Assembly (NCBI GenBank): GCA_903909435.1
Contig: CAIVVT010000159.1
Span: 1 to 37,847, forward strand
Direction of reading: 5' to 3'
Length of the DNA stretch: 37,847 bases
Source of the DNA: an uncultured Acidobacteriia bacterium
Lineage (GTDB): Bacteria; Acidobacteriota; Terriglobia; Bryobacterales; Bryobacteraceae
In this document: positions 15,972-23,649 of the stretch, in pieces
Numbering within the stretch: position 1 is the stretch's first letter
Layout of the letters: the number at the start of each line of letters is the position of its first letter
Notes under the pieces: generated by a model
Told to the model about the DNA's origin: nothing
Database searches by the model: none
Seen by the model: the letters and a program-made list of their open reading frames with translations, nothing else
Translations under genes and position numbers: made by a program

Positions 15972-16655
15972 ATGCGGATATTGATCGTTGAAGATGAACA
16001 GGATGCCGCGAACATGATGGCCAAGGGTTTGCGGGAAGCCTCCTTTGCCGTGGATCTGGCGTTTGACGGGGAATCCGCCCTCGAGAAAGTGCACGTAAAC
16101 ACGTACGACGCGGTGATTCTCGACCTGATGCTGCCTGGCAAGAACGGCGTGGATGTGTGCCGTGAAATCCGCGCCCTCGGGATGTCGTTTCCGATTCTGA
16201 TGGTGACGGCGCAGGACGCGGTCCGGCAGCGCATCGTGGGGCTCGACAGCGGGGCCGACGACTATCTGACGAAGCCGTTCGATTTCGGTGAACTCACCGC
16301 CCGCATCCGGGCCCTGCTGCGGCGTGCTCCCGCCGTACAAAAGGGCGAACTGCAGGTGGCGGATCTGGTGATCGACACGCGCACCAGGACCATCCGACGC
16401 GCCGACAAACTCCTGGACCTGACGAGCAAGGAGTATGCCCTGCTGGAATACCTGGCCCGCCGCGACGGAGAGGTGGTGGGACGGGCCGAGATATCGGAGC
16501 ACGTCTGGGATGAAACTTACGACCCGTTTTCGAATCTAATTGAGGTCTACATTCAAAGACTGCGCCGCAAAGTGGATACCCCGGGGGTGCCGCGCCTGAT
16601 CCACACGCGGCGGGGCGAGGGATACCAGTTGGTGCGACTGGAGGATGAGGAATGA
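15972..16655 (+). CDS. OmpR-family response regulator
   Basis: A 227-residue regulator. The receiver domain (1-118) has the acidic pair Glu7/Asp8, phospho-acceptor Asp51 in LDLMLPG, and a conserved TKPF. The winged-helix effector domain (about 125-220) is of the OmpR/PhoB type (LTSKEYALLEYLARRDGEVVGR, HTRRGEGYQL). I chose the ATG at 15972 because it gives the family's standard N-terminus MRILIVEDE; a GTG at 15960 would add four residues. Its stop overlaps the kinase start (ATGA, 16652-16655), so it is translated together with its cognate kinase. The receiver and kinase resemble CusR/CusS- and QseBC-like pairs. Target genes unknown. Confidence 0.95.
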   Translation: MRILIVEDEQDAANMMAKGLREASFAVDLAFDGESALEKVHVNTYDAVILDLMLPGKNGVDVCREIRALGMSFPILMVTAQDAVRQRIVGLDSGADDYLTKPFDFGELTARIRALLRRAPAVQKGELQVADLVIDTRTRTIRRADKLLDLTSKEYALLEYLARRDGEVVGRAEISEHVWDETYDPFSNLIEVYIQRLRRKVDTPGVPRLIHTRRGEGYQLVRLEDEE

Positions 16656-18094
16656 TCGCGTCGATCCGTTGGCGACTGACACTCTGGCACACGCTCTTCC
16701 TGACCGTCATCCTGCTGCTGCTCTGTGCGGCGGTTTACGGTTTGTTGGCAAGGACCCTGTGGAGCGAATTGGACAGCCGGGTGGCTGCGGGCGTGGCGCA
16801 GGTCAACTCCTTATTGCCGCACGAACTCTCTGAGCGGGCTTCAAAATCCGAGGGAGAGCAGTACTTCCAGGAGGTCCTCTCCAAGGACATCCAGACGAGT
16901 TTGCCGGCCCAAATCGTGCTGATCTACGATGGAGACCGGTTGGCAGGCGCGAAGCCTCCAGTTGGATTTCGAGGAGACCCGGTCACTGTTCTGAAAGCAC
17001 CGCAAAAGCGATCCTTGACGGGCCCGTTGTCTTGGTCTGAAAGCGGTTGGCGCGTGGCTCTGAGTGCGGTTCATATCGCTGAATCAAACACCACCTACCG
17101 GATTGTCGTGGCGGAATCTGAACAGCCGATTCTGAACGAACTGGGACGCCTGAAGCGAGCCTTCTTCCTGCTGGTTCCGATCGGCCTGTTGCTGGTAGCC
17201 GTCAGCGGCTACCTTCTGGCTCGCAAGAGTCTGGCGCCCGTGGTGGAAATGTCGAATGCGGTCGAGCAGATCACTTCGCGCAATTTGGAGCGTAGGATTC
17301 CGCTGGGGAATCCGCGCGATGAACTTGGCAGGTTGGCCGCCACCTTCAACGCCCTGCTGGAGCGTCTGCAGTGGTCTTTCGAGCAGCAGCGGCGATTCAT
17401 GGCAGACGCTTCCCACGAACTGCGGACTCCGCTGTCCATCGTGCATACCACCGCACAGGTGACGATGGAGAAACAGCATCGCGTTGAACCGGAATACCGC
17501 GAGGCGCTCAGCATCATCGATAAGCAGATGCTCAGGATGACCCGACTTGTCGAGGACATGTTCCTGTTGGCGCGGGCGGACGCCGGTGGAGTTCCGCTGC
17601 GTGTGACCAGCCTGTATCTGGACGATGTGTCCAGGGAAGCGCTGCGGGCGGCCCAGGTGCTGGGGAACAGGAAAGGCGTGACGGTGGGTGCCGGCCCGCT
17701 ACCGGAGGCAGCTTTCTCGGGCGACGAATCGCTGATCAGGCAGATGGTGCTTATTTTGCTCGACAACGCGGTGAAGTACACGCCTGCTGGCGGTACGGTC
17801 GAACTGACCATGCAGGAGCGGTCCGACGACTTTGAGATCCAGGTTTCAGACACCGGTCCAGGCATCCCACCCGACGTTCAGCCGCGGTTGTTCGAGCGCT
17901 TCTTCCGGGCGGACAGCTCAAGAGCCAGGTCGGCAAACGGTGGAGGCGGCTCGGGGTTGGGCCTTTCCATCGCCCACTGGATTGCGGAAGCCCATCACGG
18001 CGATGTGTCGCTCCGCAGGTCCAGCGAGCACGGCAGTGTATTTGCGATCACGCTGCCGAAGACGTATCCTGAGCCGGCCCTGAATGGAAAGTGA
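16652..18094 (+). CDS. Membrane sensor histidine kinase paired with the OmpR-type regulator
   Basis: A 480-residue kinase. Membrane helix 1 covers residues 12-32 and helix 2 about 170-190, with a periplasmic sensor of about 135 residues between. A HAMP domain follows (SLAPVVEMSNAVEQITSRNLERRIPLGNPRDELGRLAATFNALL). The HisKA domain has phospho-His255 (DASHELRTPL). The HATPase domain shows DNAVKYTPAGG, DTGPGIP and a glycine-rich GSGLGLSI. The layout matches heavy-metal-sensor/CusS-like kinases, but no metal-binding cluster is obvious in the sensor. It phosphorylates the regulator encoded just upstream (4-base overlap). The hairpin at 18197-18242 lies downstream, in the gap before the next gene. 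Confidence 0.95.
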   Translation: MIASIRWRLTLWHTLFLTVILLLLCAAVYGLLARTLWSELDSRVAAGVAQVNSLLPHELSERASKSEGEQYFQEVLSKDIQTSLPAQIVLIYDGDRLAGAKPPVGFRGDPVTVLKAPQKRSLTGPLSWSESGWRVALSAVHIAESNTTYRIVVAESEQPILNELGRLKRAFFLLVPIGLLLVAVSGYLLARKSLAPVVEMSNAVEQITSRNLERRIPLGNPRDELGRLAATFNALLERLQWSFEQQRRFMADASHELRTPLSIVHTTAQVTMEKQHRVEPEYREALSIIDKQMLRMTRLVEDMFLLARADAGGVPLRVTSLYLDDVSREALRAAQVLGNRKGVTVGAGPLPEAAFSGDESLIRQMVLILLDNAVKYTPAGGTVELTMQERSDDFEIQVSDTGPGIPPDVQPRLFERFFRADSSRARSANGGGGSGLGLSIAHWIAEAHHGDVSLRRSSEHGSVFAITLPKTYPEPALNGK

Positions 18095-18170
18095 AAAAAA
18101 TTCCCCAAACGGGCTGAGTTTATCCTGCGTTCATGTTGAAATCTGTACGCTTGTATCAATCTATCGACGC

Positions 18171-18186
18171 GACTACTAACGTAGTC
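18171..18186 (+). repeat. Small hairpin before the anti-SD hairpin
   Basis: GACTAC, loop TAAC, GTAGTC, a perfect six-base-pair stem lying 11 bases before the larger hairpin at 18197. It may belong to the same RNA. Confidence 0.35.
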
Positions 18187-18196
18187 AAACAGAATA

Positions 18197-18242
18197 CCCG
18201 GGCCATGACTTCTCTCCTCCTCCCCATCGGTCATGGCCCGGG
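18197..18242 (+). ncRNA. Hairpin with CCUCCUCCC (anti-Shine-Dalgarno) loop, candidate sRNA element
   Basis: A perfect 13-bp inverted repeat: CCCGGGCCATGAC (18197-18209) and GTCATGGCCCGGG (18230-18242). The 20-base loop is almost all pyrimidine and includes CTCCTCCTCCCC. As plus-strand RNA it presents CCUCCUCCC, the same exposed motif as the 'cuckoo' sRNA family of Alphaproteobacteria. It lies in the 266-base gap between the kinase stop (18094) and the LamG-like gene (18361), so it could instead act in that gene's 5' leader. No T-run follows, so it is not a classical terminator. Confidence 0.45.
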
Positions 18243-18360
18243 GAACTCTCTCGAAGGCATCCCGCCGAATTTCACACCGGTTTAACTGTTCCGCATCGTC
18301 TGAACGTACTTGAGCTTCCGTCTCACAGCGCCTTGAGCAGGGTTGTATTACCTTAAACTC

Positions 18361-19092
18361 ATGCGAAAGTTGCCGTTGGTTCTCACGTTTTTCCTCGCCA
18401 CAGGTCTGACCGGAGCTTGGCGGTTTCATCCTTTCAGGATGTCGCGGACAGTCTTGACCGCCAGCGCTGCGGAACCAACGCGTGGAACCTACACCAGTCG
18501 ATTTCAGGTCGCCGAGAACCCCATCTCGGAGCGCGGCAATTGGATCAACGGCAGGTCGGCTGGTGTGGACTGGGCAAGTGTAGCTACGGCGGGGGGCCGC
18601 GCGTATGGGCTCGAATCCGGCGCGGGCGGCTATGACGACTCGGTCGCACTGGTGAGAGGTAATTGGGCGGCCGACCAGTCGGCTGAGGCGACGGTGTATG
18701 CGGTCAACCCCAACGACAAGATCTCGGAGGAAGTGGAGTTGCGGTTGCGCTCCACGCTGTCTGCCCACAGCGCCACGGGCTACGAAATCAACTTCCGGTG
18801 CCTGAAGACGAAGGATGCCTACTCGGAAATCGTCAGGTGGAACGGGCCCTTGGGAAGCTTTACTTACCTGCAACAGCTGAGGGGGGCGCAATACGGAGTT
18901 GCCAGCGGAGACGTCGTCAAAGCGGCGATTGTGGGGAACGTCATCACCACTTACATCAATGGCGTGCAGGTGGGCCGGGCCATCGACGACACCTATGCCA
19001 CGGGGCAACCCGGCATCGGCTTCTTTTTGCAGGGGGCTTCCGGAGTGAACAGCGACTACGGGTTCACGAGCTTCACGGCGTCAGATAAGTAG
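18361..19092 (+). CDS. Exported LamG/concanavalin-like domain protein
   Basis: A 243-residue secreted protein with a signal peptide (MRKLPLVLTFFLATGLTGAW). The mature part resembles a jelly-roll lectin/glucanase domain (LamG or DUF1080-like). Its tell-tale phrases are NWAADQSAEATVYA, GYEINFRCL, VKAAIVGNVITTYINGVQVGRAIDDTYATGQPGIGFF. Such domains bind carbohydrate or other surface ligands; catalytic residues are not identifiable. The ATG at 18361 lacks a good ribosome site; a TTG at 18343 would add six residues. It follows the two-component operon after a gap containing the hairpin at 18197, so joint transcription is uncertain. Confidence 0.78.
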   Translation: MRKLPLVLTFFLATGLTGAWRFHPFRMSRTVLTASAAEPTRGTYTSRFQVAENPISERGNWINGRSAGVDWASVATAGGRAYGLESGAGGYDDSVALVRGNWAADQSAEATVYAVNPNDKISEEVELRLRSTLSAHSATGYEINFRCLKTKDAYSEIVRWNGPLGSFTYLQQLRGAQYGVASGDVVKAAIVGNVITTYINGVQVGRAIDDTYATGQPGIGFFLQGASGVNSDYGFTSFTASDK

Positions 19093-19276
19093 TAATGCAG
19101 CGGATGCAGGTGGCAGAGTCGCTTGGATAGTACCCGCCGTCGGGACTGCCTAATATCAAGTGAGTAGTACGAGCCGACAAAAAGATACATTCAGGCCTGA
19201 GAATCATACAACTACTGAGAGCGGAGATGGGTTCGTGCCAGAATGTTACTCAGATTCGATGCAGTGAGGAGGAGTT

Positions 19277-19867
19277 ATGCGGTTTTGCTTCATTACATTG
19301 GCGGTCGCACTGGCGCTGTTCAGCATACCGGTGTCCGCCGTAACGGTCGATTTCAACGCGTATGGGGCCGCCAGCGGCCTTGGTTTTGGGGGCGCAGAAT
19401 GGGTGGGCGCGTCCTCCGTGGCCTTCAGTGGATTTGAGCTATCTACCGCCGATCATTACGGCCTGCAGTTGGATGCTCCGGGCTATTACGGAGCGACGAA
19501 TTACGAGATAACCGCGGAGGGTCCTCTGGCTATCACTTTCGATTTGCCACAGACCGGATTTAGCATCGACCTTCGCGATTTCGCTGGATATGGCGGAAGC
19601 GACACGATCTCCGTCTACGCAACCGACGGCACTACACTGCTGAACACCTATACGGTGAGTCTGGACGGGGCGATACGGACATTCAACGATGCGGGCGAAA
19701 GCGCTCCCATCGGTGTGGTAGTGTTGAGCACCATTCCTAGCGAAGGCTGGACGGGCATTCTGCAGAGTGTCACGTACGGCAACACCGCGATCCCAGAGCC
19801 CGCTACCTCCGCGCTGTTCGGCGCGGGGATTCTGGCCCTCGCCGCCATGTTCCGCAGAAAGCGCTAA
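19277..19867 (+). CDS. PEP-CTERM sorting domain-containing exported protein
   Basis: A 196-residue secreted protein: signal peptide (residues 1-20, cleaved after VSA), a beta-rich domain over about 21-165, and a C-terminal PEP-CTERM signal (IPEPATSALFG, hydrophobic helix, MFRRKR). The beta domain (SSVAFSGFELSTADHYGLQLD, ITFDLPQTGFSIDLRDF) resembles extracellular beta-sandwich domains with a phase-like repeat; no catalytic motif. A very strong ribosome site (GAGGAGGAG) precedes the ATG. Its upstream region has no copy of the double-palindrome operator seen before the other PEP-CTERM gene, so the two are probably regulated differently. Confidence 0.9.
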   Translation: MRFCFITLAVALALFSIPVSAVTVDFNAYGAASGLGFGGAEWVGASSVAFSGFELSTADHYGLQLDAPGYYGATNYEITAEGPLAITFDLPQTGFSIDLRDFAGYGGSDTISVYATDGTTLLNTYTVSLDGAIRTFNDAGESAPIGVVVLSTIPSEGWTGILQSVTYGNTAIPEPATSALFGAGILALAAMFRRKR

Positions 19868-19903
19868 CTATCGACGAATCAGCCACAAATTGGAGTTGGG
19901 TAC

Positions 19904-19928
19904 GTGGGGACGGTCGATCCGTCCCCAC
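19904..19928. terminator. Hairpin between convergent genes (probable terminator)
   Basis: A perfect 10-bp stem (GTGGGGACGG with CCGTCCCCAC) around a 5-base loop. It sits in the 80-base gap between the PEP-CTERM gene (stop 19867) and the convergent fucosidase (stop 19948). T-runs are weak on both sides, so the mode of termination is uncertain. Confidence 0.6.
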
Positions 19929-19947
19929 TTCGTCTCTCGCGTCGGGT

Positions 19948-21417
19948 TTACCTGCTCAGCTTCAACACCCAGGCCGGCTGCGCCAGCAGATCTTCCGGCA
20001 GTTCCGGCAGATCCACGGTCACCGTGTTGCCCTGCGTCTTGAACTTCAACACCGCCGTTGAGCCCAGCAGCGTGGCCGACTTCAGCTTTGTTCCGTCGTA
20101 GTCCTTCACGGTGAAACTCTTGCCGGGCCAGCGCGGCATGATCGCGTACAAGTCGCTGCGCTTGGTGGTGAAGAACGCCTCGATGCCGGCTTTGCCCGCG
20201 GCGGGCTTCTGGGTTAGACGGGTGACGTCGTAGTCGGTATTGTACTCGGCGTTGTAGTCGATCTTGGGTACTTCGCCGCTGCTCCACTGCCGCGTCGCCT
20301 TCCACGGCTTCGTGCCGTAGATCGCATCGCCGTTGACCTTCAGCCATGCGCCGATCTGCAGCAGACGCTCCTCCATCACCACCGGGATCGTGCCGTCCGC
20401 GGCGGGGCCGATGTCGAGCAACAGGTTGCCACCCCGGCTGACCGTGTCGGTGAGCAGGATTACCAATTCCCGGCCCGAGTGATAGTGTTCCAGCCGCTCG
20501 GCGCGGTTGTAGCCGTAGGAGAAGCCCATGCCCCGGCTCTCCTCCCACGGATGGCTCATGTCGGCCATGCCGGGGGTGTATTCCGTGGTCCAGTAGCCGC
20601 CGTGCTTGTGGCGCGTCTCTTTGCCCCAGCGGTCGTCCACGACCACTTCGTCCTTGACCGGCGAATCGTTGTACAGCCACGCCAGCAACTCGGCGCTGTG
20701 CCACTCCGAAGAGGGCAGATCCCACTCGCCGTCGCTGAAAATGATGGACGGCTTGTAGCGCGTTACGACGTCCTTGAATTGCGGCGTCATGTGCTCGGCC
20801 ACGTAGCGCGGCTTGTCGGTCAGCCAGAGCGGGTTGTACCACTCGTAGAGCGAGTAATAGATACCCATCTTGAGCCCTTTGGCGCGCACCGCCGTGCTCA
20901 GGTCCCCCACCAGGTCGCGTTTCGGACCCACTTCAACCGAGTTCCAGGGACGCCCCCAGGTCTTCGAAGCCTCGGCGCTCGGCCACAGGGCAAACCCTTC
21001 GTGATGCTTGGACGTGAGCGCGACGTACTTCGCGCCGGACTTCTGGAACACGTCGGCCCAATGGTCGGGTTCGAACAACTCCGCATGGAATTGCGGTGCG
21101 AAGTTCTTGTACTCGTAGTCGGCGCCATACATCTTTTTGTGGTAATCCCAGGAACCCGCGTTGACCGGGTTCTCCCTGGACTTCTGGCCTTCGGTGATTG
21201 CGTTCCAATACCACTCGGCGTAGGCCAGTTTGCCGGGGATGACCGGTGCGTAGGAGGGCACCGAGTAGACACCCCAATGGATGAAAATGCCGAACTTGGC
21301 TTCAGTGAACCAGGACGGCACCGGCCGGCTGTCCACCGATTCCCAATTGGGTTTGTAGGTCTGCGCACTGAGCAGGGCGGCGCAGAAAAGCGTGAGCGAA
21401 ATCAGTCGTTTTGTCAT
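19948..21417 (-). CDS. Secreted GH29 alpha-L-fucosidase
   Basis: A 489-residue exported glycosidase, signal peptide at residues 1-18 (LSA). The GH29 domain shows the family's hallmarks: WFTEAKFGIFIHWGVYSVPSY, YVALTSKHHEGFALWPS, MGIYYSLYEWYNP, and the nucleophile region IIFSDGEWD, in which Asp of DGEW is the expected catalytic nucleophile. A C-terminal beta-sandwich follows (residues about 390-489). It hydrolyses terminal alpha-L-fucose from glycans in the periplasm or outside. It is a lone gene, but a FucP-type L-fucose symporter lies about 10 kb away (31757-33187), so released fucose can plausibly be imported. It is on the strand of the ABC exporter upstream, separated by 129 bases. Confidence 0.93.
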   Translation of the reverse strand: MTKRLISLTLFCAALLSAQTYKPNWESVDSRPVPSWFTEAKFGIFIHWGVYSVPSYAPVIPGKLAYAEWYWNAITEGQKSRENPVNAGSWDYHKKMYGADYEYKNFAPQFHAELFEPDHWADVFQKSGAKYVALTSKHHEGFALWPSAEASKTWGRPWNSVEVGPKRDLVGDLSTAVRAKGLKMGIYYSLYEWYNPLWLTDKPRYVAEHMTPQFKDVVTRYKPSIIFSDGEWDLPSSEWHSAELLAWLYNDSPVKDEVVVDDRWGKETRHKHGGYWTTEYTPGMADMSHPWEESRGMGFSYGYNRAERLEHYHSGRELVILLTDTVSRGGNLLLDIGPAADGTIPVVMEERLLQIGAWLKVNGDAIYGTKPWKATRQWSSGEVPKIDYNAEYNTDYDVTRLTQKPAAGKAGIEAFFTTKRSDLYAIMPRWPGKSFTVKDYDGTKLKSATLLGSTAVLKFKTQGNTVTVDLPELPEDLLAQPAWVLKLSR

Positions 21418-21503
21418 GAAAGTAAAGGTTTACTTGGGTGGCCGCGGGGCCTGTCTCGACAGCCTATCAATCCGGTCGGCAGACCGCAAGGAGCGAGCCG
21501 TGA

Positions 21504-21534
21504 GGCAGCGCGAGGTGGGGAACCTCGGAGTGCC
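21504..21534 (-). terminator. Hairpin after the ABC permease gene
   Basis: On the minus strand, GGCA, CGAGGT, loop TCCCC, ACCTCG, TGCC can form a two-part stem. It lies just past the permease stop (21547) and before the fucosidase start, as a terminator would, but there is no T-run. Low-confidence call. Confidence 0.3.
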
Positions 21535-21546
21535 GCGCGGAACAGA

Positions 21547-22626
21547 CTAGCGCCAGCGGAAGATCTTCAGCGCCACAGTGAAGCAGACCACCATCCAGCA
21601 CCCCAGGATGGCCAACTGCGGCGCGAGTTGAACCAGTCCCGCGCCTTGCAGCATGTTGGCGCGCAGTGCATCGATCACGGCGGTCAGCGGGAGTACGTGG
21701 ATCACGGGCTGGATCACGTCGGGGAAGCGCTGCGCGGAGAAAAATACGCCCGAGAGAATCCACATGGGCATCATCACGACGTTCATGATGCCGGAGACGG
21801 CTTCGATGGTCTGTGCGCGAGACGCGATCAGCAGTCCGACGGCGCCAAAGGCGAGTGAGCTAATCAGGCTCAACACCGCCAGGTCCAGCAGTGAGCCGCG
21901 CACCGGTACCTTGAACACCAGCGCGCCGAATCCGACCAGCACTCCCACCTCCACCACCAGCATCAGCAGCCGGGACAAACCGAAGGAAAGCAGGTAGTAA
22001 TGCCGCGGCATGGGTGTCGCCACCAGGCGCTTGATCAACTTCTTGCGCCGCGAATCGACGATGGTGAAGCCCATGCCCCAGATGCCGCTGCCCATCAGGT
22101 TCATGCCCAGCAAACCCGGTATCAGGAAGTCGATATAGCGCGAACCGGGCTCCCGCAGAATCCTATCGCTCGAGCCGACCGGATCGACACGGCCCGCCGC
22201 CCGCTGCACGGCCCGGTCAGCCAGCATCTTGGCCGTCCGTCCCTCGGGGTTCGTATCGTCGTACTCGTAAACGATCGCGCTTCCCGAACCTGGTGCCGCG
22301 AGCAGCGCGATCTTGCCGGAGCGCAGCGCCTGCAGCCCGCCTTCAGCGCTGAATTCGCTCACGCTGAGCAGCTTCTCTGCGCGCAGGGAGCGGGCCAGGC
22401 GCGGCGTCACCGCGCCGATTTGCAGCACCTCTGGCGGGCGGTTGCGGAAGGCGAGTCCGAGCCCCGCCGCCAGCAGAATCGGGAAGACGAAGACCCAGAA
22501 CAACGCCTCGGGCTCGCGCAGGAACTCTCGAAACCGTACCAGCGTCAGCTGCGTGAGCGGATGTTCGGCAAACCGGCTGCGAGCGGTCGACGTCTGGGTG
22601 TGAGCAGCGGCAGGGGCGCTATTCAT
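21547..22626 (-). CDS. ABC-2 type transporter permease
   Basis: A 359-residue membrane subunit of an ABC-2 exporter. One helix is near the N-terminus (LFWVFVFPILLAAGLGLAF), then an extracytoplasmic domain of about 100 residues, then five helices (FLIPGLLGMNLMGSGIWGMGF, LLSFGLSRLLMLVVEVGVLVGFG, LLDLAVLSLISSLAFGAVGLLI, GIMNVVMMPMWILSGVFFS, LVQLAPQLAILGCWMVVC). A soluble basic stretch (SRRKKLIKRLVATPM) is typical of the family. It overlaps the ATPase gene by eight bases (22619-22626), so they are coupled. The substrate cannot be told; related systems export polysaccharide precursors, antibiotics or lipids. Confidence 0.92.
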   Translation of the reverse strand: MNSAPAAAHTQTSTARSRFAEHPLTQLTLVRFREFLREPEALFWVFVFPILLAAGLGLAFRNRPPEVLQIGAVTPRLARSLRAEKLLSVSEFSAEGGLQALRSGKIALLAAPGSGSAIVYEYDDTNPEGRTAKMLADRAVQRAAGRVDPVGSSDRILREPGSRYIDFLIPGLLGMNLMGSGIWGMGFTIVDSRRKKLIKRLVATPMPRHYYLLSFGLSRLLMLVVEVGVLVGFGALVFKVPVRGSLLDLAVLSLISSLAFGAVGLLIASRAQTIEAVSGIMNVVMMPMWILSGVFFSAQRFPDVIQPVIHVLPLTAVIDALRANMLQGAGLVQLAPQLAILGCWMVVCFTVALKIFRWR

Positions 22627-23563
22627 CGCGTAAGTGCCGTCCCGTCAAAGTGACGAAGACGTCCTCCAGTGTGGCCGAGTGCGTGCGCAGTTCGGTGAGC
22701 GGAATCTGCTGCCGGTCGAGTTCGGCCAGCAAAGCCGGAACCGCTAGGTGCAACTTGGTGGCTTGCATCAGCACGCTTCCGTTTTCGGCCTTCGCGTCCC
22801 TGATTCCCTCAAGGTGCTTCAACGGCTCCATGTCCAGCGGTTTGCCCGGGCCGCCGGCGGAGAACTCCACGACGTGTTCGACTCCGATGGACGCCACCAA
22901 CTCGCGCGGCGTGCCGAGGGCGATGGTCTTGCCGTGGTCCATAATGGCCACGTGTTCGCACAGCCGCTCCGCCTCGTCCATGTAATGCGTGGTGAGAACG
23001 ATCGACCTCCCGGCCAGTTTCAGTTGCTCGATCAATTCCCAAAGCTGCCGCCGGGCCTGCGGGTCGAGCCCCGTGGTCGGCTCGTCCAGGAACAGCAACT
23101 CGGGTTCCCCCACCAGCGCGCACGCCAGGGCCAGGCGCTGCTTCTGGCCTCCGCTGAGGCCGCCGATGCGCGAATCCCGCTTTTCTTCCAGTTGGACCAG
23201 ACCGATTATTTCTTCAGCCGGCGGACCCTGGTGGTAGAAGCTGCGGAACAGGCACAGCGTTTCCAGCACGGTGAGCTTCTCGGAGAGCTGCGTTTCCTGG
23301 AGTTGGATGCCGAGCCGCTGCCGGAGCTTGTCCGAGTCGGTCTTCCAATGCAGGCCGAGCACTTCCACGTCCCCCGAATCGGGAGCCGTCAACCCCTCGC
23401 AGATCTCGATGGTCGTGGTCTTGCCCGCGCCGTTGGGCCCCAGCAGGCCGAAGCACTCACCCACGGGCACGTCGAGGTCGAGTCCGTCTGCGGCGACGAC
23501 ATCCTTGTACGTCTTGCGAAGATTGCGAATTCGAAGAGCCGCAGGAGGTGCGCTTTCGGGCAT
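22619..23563 (-). CDS. ABC transporter ATP-binding protein
   Basis: A 314-residue ABC ATPase. It has Walker A GPNGAGKTTT, a Q-loop region IQLQETQLSEKLTV, signature LSGGQKQRLALACAL, Walker B LLFLDEPTTGLDP and an H-loop TTHYMDEAERLCEHV. A C-terminal extension of about 95 residues (from AIMDHGKTIALGTP) is typical of DrrA/NatA-like exporter subunits. It is the first gene of the two-gene transporter operon, and its 3' end overlaps the permease start. It energises export by the 359-residue permease. Substrate unknown. Confidence 0.95.
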   Translation of the reverse strand: MPESAPPAALRIRNLRKTYKDVVAADGLDLDVPVGECFGLLGPNGAGKTTTIEICEGLTAPDSGDVEVLGLHWKTDSDKLRQRLGIQLQETQLSEKLTVLETLCLFRSFYHQGPPAEEIIGLVQLEEKRDSRIGGLSGGQKQRLALACALVGEPELLFLDEPTTGLDPQARRQLWELIEQLKLAGRSIVLTTHYMDEAERLCEHVAIMDHGKTIALGTPRELVASIGVEHVVEFSAGGPGKPLDMEPLKHLEGIRDAKAENGSVLMQATKLHLAVPALLAELDRQQIPLTELRTHSATLEDVFVTLTGRHLRDE

Positions 23564-23649
23564 AGGAACCAGTATCGCTTCTGGAGGTTACCGGGTCAAA
23601 ACGAATTGGGCGGGGCGGCGCTCCCGCGTACACCGAAGCGCGGAGATAA

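Noticed and set aside
20479..21858. 459-residue plus-strand frame opposite the fucosidase and ABC permease
   Set aside because: It crosses two confidently assigned minus-strand genes and has no recognisable motif; typical of high-GC shadow frames.
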